Shown here in pieces: positions 6,583-11,837 of a stretch of DNA of 11,837 nt. The stretch is from Candidatus Roizmanbacteria bacterium (GTDB lineage: Bacteria > Patescibacteriota > Microgenomatia > UBA1406). The translations under genes and the position numbers were made by a program. The DNA is taken from contig JANLHK010000039.1 of assembly GCA_024653645.1 (NCBI GenBank), forward strand, positions 1 through 11,837, read 5' to 3'. Below the pieces are notes generated by a model that saw only the letters and a program-made list of their open reading frames with translations, searched no databases and was not told where the DNA came from. The number at the start of each line of letters is the position of its first letter. Within the stretch, counting starts at the first letter, position 1.

Positions 6583-7103
6583 GCAGTCGCAAACAGGGTT
6601 CCTACCAAAAAGGCAGCTACTGCCGCGATGCTTCCCACCACCACCACTTCAGCGATTGACCGCAAAGCGTTTTTACCGGTCACCTTCCAGCGAACGATGC
6701 CCAGTAGTATGAGTGCTGATAATGTTGCGAGGGTAGAGGAAACAAAAAGCATTTGAGTCGAGTAGTAGTCAAGAAAAAAGGGAATGAGAGGAATGTAGCC
6801 AAAGGCGATGAATGAGCAAAATGTGACTGCACTTGAAATGATAGGATGTTTGTCACCCTGGCGTGTATCGTTGGTGGTTTCACGCTCAGTCCGTATGGAT
6901 AGGAAATTTCCCAGTGACATAGACAGTCCATCCGCAAATAGGTTTGCAAGGCCAAAGAGCAATACCGGCATGATAGAAATACCCGCCTTATCAACCACAT
7001 TAATGTGTGCTCCGGTAAAGCCGGCAACAATCGCAAATGTAGTGATAATGCCGTCGTTACCCCCATACATAATTTCCCGTACGTATCGCGTGAGGTATTT
7101 CAT
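6579..7103 (-). CDS. VIT1/CCC1-family (Fe/Mn) transporter, short form
   Basis: The 174-aa membrane protein belongs to the VIT1/CCC1 family, which moves Fe2+ or Mn2+ across membranes. The start carries the family hallmark REIMYGGNDGIITTFAIVAGFTGA (TM1), followed by LLFGLANLFADGLSMSLGNFLSIRTERE (TM2 and the following loop, equivalent to the SMAxGEYxSVxxQRE motif). TM3, TM4 and TM5 follow at about 90-112, 115-138 and 147-171. The loop after TM2 is only ~12 residues (TNDTRQGDKHP), so the cytoplasmic metal-binding domain of plant VIT1 is absent. It is shorter than the common 220-260 aa members. It diverges from the tRNA-binding gene from a shared 17-base promoter, and converges with the upstream gene with 4 bases of overlap. 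Export versus uptake cannot be told. Confidence 0.88.
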   Translation of the reverse strand: MKYLTRYVREIMYGGNDGIITTFAIVAGFTGAHINVVDKAGISIMPVLLFGLANLFADGLSMSLGNFLSIRTERETTNDTRQGDKHPIISSAVTFCSFIAFGYIPLIPFFLDYYSTQMLFVSSTLATLSALILLGIVRWKVTGKNALRSIAEVVVVGSIAAVAAFLVGTLFATA

Positions 7104-7107
7104 GGTA

Positions 7108-7113
7108 TATACT
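7108..7113 (+). promoter_or_regulatory. -10 box (TATACT) of the tRNA-binding domain gene
   Basis: TATACT ends 7 bases before ATG 7121. Together with the opposed TATAGT (7116-7111), it makes one symmetric bidirectional promoter fully contained in the 17 bases between the two start codons. Confidence 0.65.
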
Positions 7114-7116
7114 ATA
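7111..7116 (-). promoter_or_regulatory. -10 box (TATAGT, minus strand) of the VIT1/CCC1 gene
   Basis: On the minus strand TATAGT runs 7116 to 7111 and ends 7 bases before the ATG at 7103. It overlaps the opposed TATACT of the plus-strand gene by three bases within the near-palindrome 7104-7118. Confidence 0.65.
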
Positions 7117-7120
7117 CCTC

Positions 7121-7447
7121 ATGATTACGATTGATGACTTCTCAAAGCTGGACATACGTATCGGCACCATTAAGACTTGTGAGAAAGTAGAGGGGGCCGA
7201 TAAGCTGCTAAAGCTCATAGTAGATATTGGTAATGGGGAAGAACGACAAATACTGACGGGTATTGCTGAGTATTTCCCTGATATAGCGGCATTGGTCGGT
7301 AAACAGATTCCGGTACTCATAAACCTTCAACCACGCCTGTTGCGCGGTTTGGAGAGTCAAGGCATGATGTTAGCGGCTATTTCCGACACAGTACCCATCT
7401 TATTGCATCCCGCACAGCCCGTGGCTAACGGTAGTACCATCCGCTAG
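7121..7447 (+). CDS. Stand-alone tRNA-binding (EMAPII/MetRS beta-type) OB-fold protein
   Basis: This 108-aa protein is one complete tRNA-binding OB fold (PF01588) of the kind found at the C-terminus of many bacterial methionyl-tRNA synthetases. It matches from F8-x-K-LDIRIGTI through VEGADKLLKLIVDIG, RQILTGIAEYF, LVGKQIPVLINLQPRLLRGLESQGMMLAA and the final VANGSTIR. The domain binds the tRNA elbow non-specifically and raises affinity of the synthetase. CsaA-type chaperones share the fold, but the LRGLESQGM-LAA segment is most like MetRS C-domains. The metG gene at 9852 lacks this domain, so this is probably its trans-acting beta subunit. It converges with the GT2 gene, with 9 bases between the stops. 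Confidence 0.88.
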   Translation: MITIDDFSKLDIRIGTIKTCEKVEGADKLLKLIVDIGNGEERQILTGIAEYFPDIAALVGKQIPVLINLQPRLLRGLESQGMMLAAISDTVPILLHPAQPVANGSTIR

Positions 7448-7456
7448 GATAGTGAT

Positions 7457-8170
7457 CTAGAGTAGGTTATAGCGCAGAATCGCATAGACGGCATATATAC
7501 CATCTAAAAACGAAACTTTTTTTCCTTCATGATAGGTTCTTCCGGAATACGATATACCCACTTCAAAAAGCTTGAGGTTGGGGATTCTGCTGATGCGTGC
7601 CGTAATCTCTGGTTCAAATCCAAATCGGGTACTTTCCAGCGAACCAGCGAGAGTACGTATCAGCTTGCCATCAAAAGCCTTAGACCCTGTTTCCATATCG
7701 GTCAGATTGAGATTGGTGTAGAGATTGGATAAGAATGTCAGAAATTGGTTTGCGAGGTAATGCCCAAAATACAAAATGCGATGGGGACGGTTGCCGATAA
7801 ATCGCGAACCATAGACCACATTGGCTCCGTATCGCAAGAACGGCTCGAGAATCGTAGGGTAGTCGTCAGTACTATATTCAAGATCTGCGTCCTGCACGAT
7901 AACAATATCCCCAGAGCTGTGCAAAAAACCTTTTTTCAGACTGGCTCCTTTTCCTTGGTTTTGGGTATGGGTAATAACGGTAAGAGCAGCGCGGGGGTAT
8001 TTTTTGATAAAAAATTTAATTTTTTTTGCGGTGTTATCAGTTGAACCATCGTTAATGACAATGATTTCCTTTGATAGCTTTCCGGTTTTTGCCTTAACCA
8101 CTTTTTCCAAAACCGTCGTAATGAACGATTCTTCATTGAATACGGGAATAATAATAGATACGCGCCTCAT
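7457..8170 (-). CDS. GT2-family glycosyltransferase (DPM1 / polyprenyl-phosphate type)
   Basis: The 237-aa protein is a family 2 glycosyltransferase of the dolichyl/undecaprenyl-phosphate sugar synthase type, transferring a sugar from an NDP-sugar. In order: VSIIIPVFNEE (nucleotide-binding strand), EIIVINDGSTDNT, NQGKGASLKKGF, DIVIVQDADLEYSTDDY (the DxD metal site), YGSRF, and METGSKAFDGKLI. It has no C-terminal transmembrane pair, so it resembles soluble DPM1/AglJ-like members more than GtrB. The open frame continues upstream to 8218, but I place the start at ATG 8170: this is where the family homology begins, and a TATACT ends 9 bases before it on the minus strand; a start at 8218 would run into the divergent yjjX gene. 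The acceptor lipid is inferred. Confidence 0.88.
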   Translation of the reverse strand: MRRVSIIIPVFNEESFITTVLEKVVKAKTGKLSKEIIVINDGSTDNTAKKIKFFIKKYPRAALTVITHTQNQGKGASLKKGFLHSSGDIVIVQDADLEYSTDDYPTILEPFLRYGANVVYGSRFIGNRPHRILYFGHYLANQFLTFLSNLYTNLNLTDMETGSKAFDGKLIRTLAGSLESTRFGFEPEITARISRIPNLKLFEVGISYSGRTYHEGKKVSFLDGIYAVYAILRYNLL

Positions 8171-8179
8171 TGTGGTGGA

Positions 8180-8185
8180 AGTATA
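8180..8185 (-). promoter_or_regulatory. -10 box (TATACT, minus strand) of the GT2 gene
   Basis: TATACT on the minus strand ends 9 bases before ATG 8170. It lies inside the longer open frame, which supports the downstream ATG as the real start. Confidence 0.6.
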
Positions 8186-8194
8186 CCTCGCGCA

Positions 8195-8203
8195 TGATAA
8201 AAT
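8195..8203 (+). promoter_or_regulatory. Extended -10 (TGATAAAAT) of yjjX
   Basis: TGN plus TAAAAT ends 9 bases before ATG 8213. It faces away from the GT2 -10 box, so two divergent promoters share 42 bases. There is no -35-like hexamer. Confidence 0.5.
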
Positions 8204-8212
8204 ATCTTCGAT

Positions 8213-8791
8213 ATGCATGTGGTGGTTGCCTCAACAAATCCGGTTAAAATTACTGCTGTTCAGCGGTCATTTTCACAAGTGTTTTCACGTGATAAAGTAA
8301 TAACAAAAGGCGTGAGTGTTGCTTCAGGGGTATCAGAGCAGCCCCGCAGTAATACTGAAACGTTGCGTGGTGCGCGCAATCGGGCGCGAGCAGCTCAAAA
8401 ATTATTTCCTTCTGCTGATTATTGGGTTGGACTAGAGGGAGGTGTATATGAAGATAAAGAGGGTATGGGTGAAGTGGCTTGGATGTATATTATGTCCCAG
8501 GACGGAAGGATCGGCAAAGGAAGAACGGGCACCTTTTTCGTGCCGCCAGCTGCCGTTGATTTGATTTATCAGGGTCATGAGTTGGGTACGGTTGGCGACA
8601 TCCTTTTTGGCACCAGTAACGGCAAACAAAAAGACGGTTTCGTCGGCGCACTCACCAAAAACTTAATTACCCGAGTGGTGTTGTATGAACATGCACTGCT
8701 GCTGGCACTTATTCCCTTTATGCAACCGCATCTGTACCAAGCACCTGTTGCAAAGCAGCGTAAGCTTGACTCGCGTTCGAAGCGTGGGTAA
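8213..8791 (+). CDS. yjjX: YjjX-type inosine/xanthosine triphosphatase (NTPase_1, DUF84)
   Basis: The 192-aa protein belongs to the NTPase_1/DUF84 family, which hydrolyses non-canonical purine triphosphates (ITP, XTP) and so cleans the nucleotide pool. Signatures: VVVASTNPVKITAV at the N-terminus, GVSEQPRSNTETLRGARNRA in the middle, DYWVGLEGGVY, then a hydrophobic strand with a Gly-rich turn, ELGTVGDILFGTSNGKQKDGFVGALT and HALLLALIPFMQPHLY. Family members normally end close to that final Tyr (residue 175). Here 17 further residues follow (QAPVAKQRKLDSRSKRG), lying antisense to the end of rpe. The downstream 74 bases of the gene therefore overlap the convergent rpe. It is expressed from its own extended -10 promoter, divergent from the GT2 gene. 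Confidence 0.9.
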   Translation: MHVVVASTNPVKITAVQRSFSQVFSRDKVITKGVSVASGVSEQPRSNTETLRGARNRARAAQKLFPSADYWVGLEGGVYEDKEGMGEVAWMYIMSQDGRIGKGRTGTFFVPPAAVDLIYQGHELGTVGDILFGTSNGKQKDGFVGALTKNLITRVVLYEHALLLALIPFMQPHLYQAPVAKQRKLDSRSKRG

Positions 8792-9377
8792 GGTAGCTAC
8801 CTACCCCCACCCCTGAAGGAAGGCATGATTGTTGCATAATGATTGCAATTGATTGGGGATTAATACCCCCATCAAGAATTATTTCCCCCGTATATCCTCC
8901 CTCTCGAAGTGTTTTGATGTACGTCAGTTGTGAGGGTATGAACGGGTTGCCTTGCTTGCCAGGCTCCACGGTCATAATTTGGACTAATGAGGTGTGTTGC
9001 GCCGTTTGGGTATCGATAGGGTCTCCGGGACTAAACACTACTCCTTGAGTAAGAGTCGTAGTTACGGATTGACGGGCTGCATAGTGTGACAGCACGCTAT
9101 TGACATGGATGTGGGCTGCGGCTTCTTCAAGTAGCGCTATCCCGGTTGTCCAAAAGCGGACCATAAGATGAAAGTCAAAGAGGGTATGGGGGAACTGAGA
9201 TGAGTGAGTAATGAGATACTGTACGATTGTTGCCAACGGTAGGGTTTTTCCGTCTACCAAATCTCCATCAGCTACATCGATCTGAATTCGGTTGGTAAGC
9301 GGCATAAGAAGCGCATATTGGTTCATGAGTTCTTGCTCGGTAGTAGCCAGTATGGTGGGGATAATGGCAATACTCAT
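8718..9377 (-). CDS. rpe: Ribulose-phosphate 3-epimerase (divergent)
   Basis: This 219-aa TIM-barrel protein resembles Rpe, which interconverts ribulose-5-P and xylulose-5-P in the pentose phosphate pathway. Matching segments: IIPTILA (strand 1), RIQIDVADGDLV (metal site), FDFHLMV (His70), GVVFSPGDP, IMTVEPGKQGNPF (phosphate loop region) and EIILDGGIN (Asp169). The two catalytic aspartates (Asp34, Asp169) and the second-site His are kept. The first metal-ligand His of the family's H-x-D motif is Gln32, and the loop FGGQ is KQGN. Function may be altered, or another metal may be used. It overlaps rpiB by four bases (ATGA) at its start and yjjX by 74 bases at its end. A related ketose-phosphate epimerase is possible. 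Confidence 0.8.
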   Translation of the reverse strand: MSIAIIPTILATTEQELMNQYALLMPLTNRIQIDVADGDLVDGKTLPLATIVQYLITHSSQFPHTLFDFHLMVRFWTTGIALLEEAAAHIHVNSVLSHYAARQSVTTTLTQGVVFSPGDPIDTQTAQHTSLVQIMTVEPGKQGNPFIPSQLTYIKTLREGGYTGEIILDGGINPQSIAIIMQQSCLPSGVGVGSYLTHASNASQAYAALQQVLGTDAVA

Positions 9378-9808
9378 CGATGGCTTAGTTTTTTAATTCT
9401 CCTGCGTTGGCGCTCAGCCCCTTCAAACGGTGTAGTGAGAAACGCATCTACCAGCAGGTATGCAGTATGCGTATGAGTATGGTCTGCAGCTATTGCCAAA
9501 GCATTAATATCATCATCGGCTCGTCCGGATGCCACTTGTCGTTCATTAATACCCAACCCACAGCGGACATGAGGATATCGATTGAGCGCAATGTCTATGC
9601 CAATACCTGATCCACACAACGCAATTCCCATAACATCAGAATCGTTCAGTCGTTGTGCGAGCTCGTGGGCGCGATCAGGATAATCATCATCATGGTTAAT
9701 CATCGTAGGTCCCAGGATCTCAACCGTATGGCGATGCTGCTTCAGATAGAGGGCAATTTCCTGCATAAGCGCAAAACCTCGATGATCCGCTGTGAGCAGT
9801 ACGTGCAT
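9374..9808 (-). CDS. rpiB: Ribose-5-phosphate isomerase B (RpiB/LacA family)
   Basis: The 144-aa protein is an RpiB-family sugar-phosphate isomerase, interconverting ribose-5-P and ribulose-5-P. It is recognised from LLTADHRGFAL (Asp8, His9), DDDYPDRAHELA, GIALCGSGIGIDIALNR (catalytic Cys65), VRCGLGINERQVASGRADDDINALAIA, and TTPFEGAERQRRRIKKL at the C-terminus, all in the family order and at usual length. The conserved H-N-D triad of the sugar ring-opening His is D-D-D here (residues 98-100), and CGTG is CGSG. It is the promoter-proximal gene of an operon with rpe: its TGA overlaps the rpe ATG (ATGA), which implies coupled translation. Divergent from metG. LacA/B-type galactose-6-P isomerase activity is an alternative, less likely with rpe next to it. 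Confidence 0.85.
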   Translation of the reverse strand: MHVLLTADHRGFALMQEIALYLKQHRHTVEILGPTMINHDDDYPDRAHELAQRLNDSDVMGIALCGSGIGIDIALNRYPHVRCGLGINERQVASGRADDDINALAIAADHTHTHTAYLLVDAFLTTPFEGAERQRRRIKKLSHR

Positions 9809-9815
9809 ACTACTA

Positions 9816-9821
9816 ACTATA
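9816..9821 (-). promoter_or_regulatory. -10 box (TATAGT, minus strand) of rpiB-rpe
   Basis: TATAGT on the minus strand ends 7 bases before ATG 9808. No Shine-Dalgarno is present, and -35 similarity is lacking. Same box and spacing as the VIT1/CCC1 gene. Confidence 0.6.
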
Positions 9822-9836
9822 GCGTACCCTCATGCG

Positions 9837-9845
9837 TGATACAAT
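9837..9845 (+). promoter_or_regulatory. Extended -10 (TGATACAAT) of metG
   Basis: TGN plus TACAAT ends 6 bases before the GTG at 9852. Transcription would begin at or next to the GTG. Together with the rpiB box it fills the 43-base divergent gap. Confidence 0.6.
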
Positions 9846-9851
9846 AAAGCC

Positions 9852-11501
9852 GTGAACAAAACGCGTATTTTGGTTGCTGACGCCTGGCCGTATGTAAACG
9901 GCAAACTGCACATTGGCCATCTTGCGGGACATGTACTGCCCGCGGATATATTTGCACGCTTTAATCGTTTTATCGGCAATGAAGTGTTATTCGTATCAGG
10001 ATCAGATTGTTATGGCACTCCCATTACGGTTGAGGCAGACAAGCGCGGTACCACGCCACAGGCGATTGTCGATGAGTATCACCCCGCCATTGTTGAGTTG
10101 TACCAGACCTATGGCATTTCATATGACCTGTATACAAAAACCGCAACCCTCAACCACACGAAGGTCGTGCAGGATATGTTTGTTGCCTTGTGCGAACACG
10201 GATACATCAGTATTGGCAGCTCTCAGCAATATTACGACGGATCACAGAAGCGGTTTCTTCCTGATCGATACGTAGAGGGTGTCTGTGTACATTGTGGTTT
10301 TGTGGGAGCACGCTCAGATCAATGCGATAACTGCGGAAGGGTACTAAGCCCGGGAGAGCTCAAAAACCCCGTGAGCAAATTAACGAATAAGCCGGTTGAG
10401 CTGCGCGAAACAGAACATTACTTTTTGGATTTGCCCAAGTTGTCTCCTATGCTTGAGGCATTTGTAGAAAAACGTGAAAAAAATTGGAGACCATGGGTTC
10501 GTGAAGAGACGCGCGGATGGCTGAAACGGGGTCTTGAGCCTCGCGCTATTACCCGCGATTTGGAGTGGGGCATACCGATTCCCGTTGAGCGCCTACCACA
10601 GGAGTTGCGCATTGAGGGAGTTGATCGGAAACGTATTTATGTGTGGTTTGATGCGGTAATCGGATATTTGTCCGCTTCCATTGAATGGGGAGAGAAGAAT
10701 GATGCTTGGAAACCATTTTGGTACCCTAACGACGACATACCGACAAAGCACTATTACTTTATGGGGAAAGATAATCTCGTGTTTCATACCCTATTTTGGC
10801 CAGCACAGCTGTACGGGTATGATGAGCATATTCATTTGCCCGATGAGTATCCTATTAATCAGTATTTAAATCTGGGCGGGCATAAGTTTTCAAAAAGCCG
10901 GGGGGTCATTGTTGACTCCCGTGACATTGCGCAACAGTATGGTGTTGATCCGGTGCGTTTTTACATCACCAGCATTTTGCCCGAGCAAGCTGACGCTAAT
11001 TTTACGTGGGAGGATTTTCACCGGTTCTATAACGATATTATGATTGGAACCTTTGGCAATTTCTTGAATCGGGTACTTACGTTGGCACAAGATATGACGT
11101 GGACGCAGAAACCGGTGATTGATACGTCAATTCAACAGGGAATTACAGAACTTATTACTGCGCGACAACACCTGTCCGCCTGTGAATTCAAGGCGTATGT
11201 CGCCCGGTTACTGGCAGCAGCAGCAATCGGAAACAAGTATATCGATACCCAAAAACCATGGAAGCTAGATAGGAAGAGCGTAGAATACCAAAGTGTCATA
11301 GGGAATGCTCTGTGTTTAGTTGTTGGTATAGCCATTGCTGTGGTGCCGCTCATTCCCGAAACCGCCACAAAGCTGCAGCAGATGCTGGGCGTTTCAATTG
11401 CGCAATGGGAAGAAGATCTGACGTCACAAATTGCAGGTATCGTAACTCAAGCACATGTAGAGGGTGTTGCTCCTTTGTTTAAAAAACTTGAATTGCAGTA
11501 G
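9852..11501 (+). CDS. metG: Methionyl-tRNA synthetase, catalytic chain without C-terminal tRNA-binding domain
   Basis: This 549-aa class I synthetase charges tRNA-Met in the cytoplasm. Key motifs: AWPYVNGKLHIGH with HIGH at residues 20-23, a zinc knuckle C145-x2-C148-x9-C158-x2-C161 in the connective peptide, YVWFDAVIGYLSA, NLVFHTLFWPAQL, and KFSKS at 345-349 (the KMSKS loop, Phe for Met). The anticodon-binding helical domain starts about residue 375 (TWEDFHRFYNDIMIGTFGNFLNR). The chain ends after this domain at LFKKLELQ: the OB-fold tRNA-binding extension of longer bacterial MetRS is missing, but a matching stand-alone domain is at 7121. The GTG start fits the extended -10 six bases upstream. 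It diverges from rpiB-rpe and converges with the PIG-L gene. Confidence 0.96.
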   Translation: MNKTRILVADAWPYVNGKLHIGHLAGHVLPADIFARFNRFIGNEVLFVSGSDCYGTPITVEADKRGTTPQAIVDEYHPAIVELYQTYGISYDLYTKTATLNHTKVVQDMFVALCEHGYISIGSSQQYYDGSQKRFLPDRYVEGVCVHCGFVGARSDQCDNCGRVLSPGELKNPVSKLTNKPVELRETEHYFLDLPKLSPMLEAFVEKREKNWRPWVREETRGWLKRGLEPRAITRDLEWGIPIPVERLPQELRIEGVDRKRIYVWFDAVIGYLSASIEWGEKNDAWKPFWYPNDDIPTKHYYFMGKDNLVFHTLFWPAQLYGYDEHIHLPDEYPINQYLNLGGHKFSKSRGVIVDSRDIAQQYGVDPVRFYITSILPEQADANFTWEDFHRFYNDIMIGTFGNFLNRVLTLAQDMTWTQKPVIDTSIQQGITELITARQHLSACEFKAYVARLLAAAAIGNKYIDTQKPWKLDRKSVEYQSVIGNALCLVVGIAIAVVPLIPETATKLQQMLGVSIAQWEEDLTSQIAGIVTQAHVEGVAPLFKKLELQ

Positions 11502-11515
11502 TAGTTACTGCACTT
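11491..11515 (-). terminator. Hairpin over both stop codons, probable intrinsic terminator for the PIG-L gene
   Basis: TGCAGTA (11494-11500) and TACTGCA (11506-11512) form a perfect 7-bp stem with a 5-base loop, extendable by three pairs past one mismatch (GAA with TTC). It covers the metG TAG and the PIG-L TAA. Read on the minus strand, a run of six T (around 11480-11486) follows at about 9 bases. On the plus strand no T-tract follows, so it would act as terminator mainly for the minus-strand gene. Confidence 0.5.
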
Positions 11516-11837
11516 CGTAAAAGAACTCCCAGGGAATGAGAGTCAAATGATGGGGAAGGCGTTGGCTTTTATGTGCTTGTGCTGCTTTGAATTTACCGGC
11601 TATGTGATTGCCAATCCAGATGTGTCGGTTTGGTTTGGTGCGGCGGGATATGAACGATGGGTCATGCGCCATATGAGTAGGGAGTTTTAATACCCTAAAC
11701 ATCGTTGGATGCCAAGTGGCATACCATAAATGGGTATGGGGATGATGTTTTTGTATTATGCGTGTCGTAATCTCCGAAAGAGCAACATGATCAGGGTGTC
11801 CGTATAATCCAGAGAGGTCATAGGTAATCACCAGGTG
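11505..11837 (-). CDS. PIG-L family deacetylase, C-terminal part (truncated by window edge)
   Basis: About 110 C-terminal residues of a PIG-L/GlcNAc-PI de-N-acetylase-like protein (PF02585) are present; the frame is open to the right edge, so the N-terminal half with the first zinc ligands (the usual AHPDD motif) lies outside. What is visible is the second hallmark, VITYDLSGLYGHPDHVALSE, where the His of GHPDH is the family's third metal ligand, then a helix and the lysine/histidine-rich tail typical of members near 220-250 aa. Family members remove N-acetyl groups from amino sugars in glycolipids, thiols or glycan precursors; substrate unknown. GTG 11829-11831 is merely an internal valine codon. 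Converges with metG with 3 bases between stops. Confidence 0.85.
   Translation of the reverse strand, partial: HLVITYDLSGLYGHPDHVALSEITTRIIQKHHPHTHLWYATWHPTMFRVLKLPTHMAHDPSFISRRTKPNRHIWIGNHIAGKFKAAQAHKSQRLPHHLTLIPWEFFYEVQ

Noticed and set aside
8171..8218. Longer N-terminus for the GT2 glycosyltransferase
   Set aside because: It overlaps the divergent yjjX start, spans the gene's own -10 box, and adds 16 residues before the family homology begins.
9374..9377. Alternative genetic code with TGA read as glycine, as in some CPR lineages
   Set aside because: TGA closes rpiB in the ATGA overlap with rpe, at the position expected from family length; no in-frame TGA interrupts any gene.
1..11837. 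CRISPR arrays, insertion sequences, phage genes, integrases or attachment sites
   Set aside because: No regularly spaced repeats, transposase or integrase motifs, or terminal inverted repeats with duplications were seen.

Overview
The window is a compact piece of bacterial chromosome with about 17 protein-coding genes (two cut by the window edges) and no rRNA, tRNA, CRISPR array or insertion sequence that I can recognise. Most genes are short, divergent versions of common families: methionyl-tRNA synthetase, ribose-5-phosphate isomerase B, ribulose-phosphate epimerase, YjjX-type NTPase, GT2 glycosyltransferase, cyclophilin, bPH_2 membrane protein, DUF2294/MpsC, and a short VIT1/CCC1 transporter. 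With the very tight packing, moderate GC and several 'minimal' enzymes, a Patescibacteria/CPR-type genome is my best guess. This is inference only; no marker here settles it. TGA is used as a stop, which argues against the Gracilibacteria/Absconditabacteria recoded lineages.

Layout. Bases 1-1636 hold the 3' part of a large unrecognised ORF, AT-richer than its surroundings, with a RelE/ParE-like tail. Bases 1712-4385 hold four plus-strand genes: an 8-TM membrane protein, a nucleotidyltransferase-like protein, a bPH_2 membrane protein and a DUF2294/MpsC protein. Bases 4386-4680 hold a long imperfect hairpin and a doubtful small membrane ORF. Bases 4681-6582 form an apparent operon: membrane-anchored cyclophilin, clan GH-A-like glycoside hydrolase, and an anchored small-domain protein. 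The rest is a series of back-to-back pairs: a VIT1/CCC1 transporter (minus) diverging from a stand-alone MetRS-type tRNA-binding domain (plus); a GT2 glycosyltransferase (minus) diverging from yjjX (plus); the rpiB-rpe operon (minus) diverging from metG (plus); and a PIG-L deacetylase (minus) running off the right edge.

The most striking signal is in expression rather than protein content. Nearly every gene that begins a transcription unit has a -10-like hexamer (TATACT, TATAGT, TAAAAT, TACAAT and similar) ending only 6-12 bases before its start codon. I see no credible -35 box at nearly all of them and no Shine-Dalgarno motif at any start. This predicts leaderless or nearly leaderless mRNAs throughout the locus. 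One case, at 7104-7120, is a near-palindromic promoter whose two opposed -10 boxes overlap and serve two start codons 18 bp apart.

Functionally, rpiB and rpe make a two-step ribose-5-P / ribulose-5-P / xylulose-5-P module, both enzymes having substitutions at conserved active-site positions. metG and the 108-aa tRNA-binding protein look like a split methionyl-tRNA synthetase (catalytic plus tRNA-binding subunit) encoded 2.4 kb apart. The GT2 enzyme, the GH-A-like protein, the PIG-L protein and the membrane proteins suggest envelope glycan work, but the sequence does not link them in one pathway.
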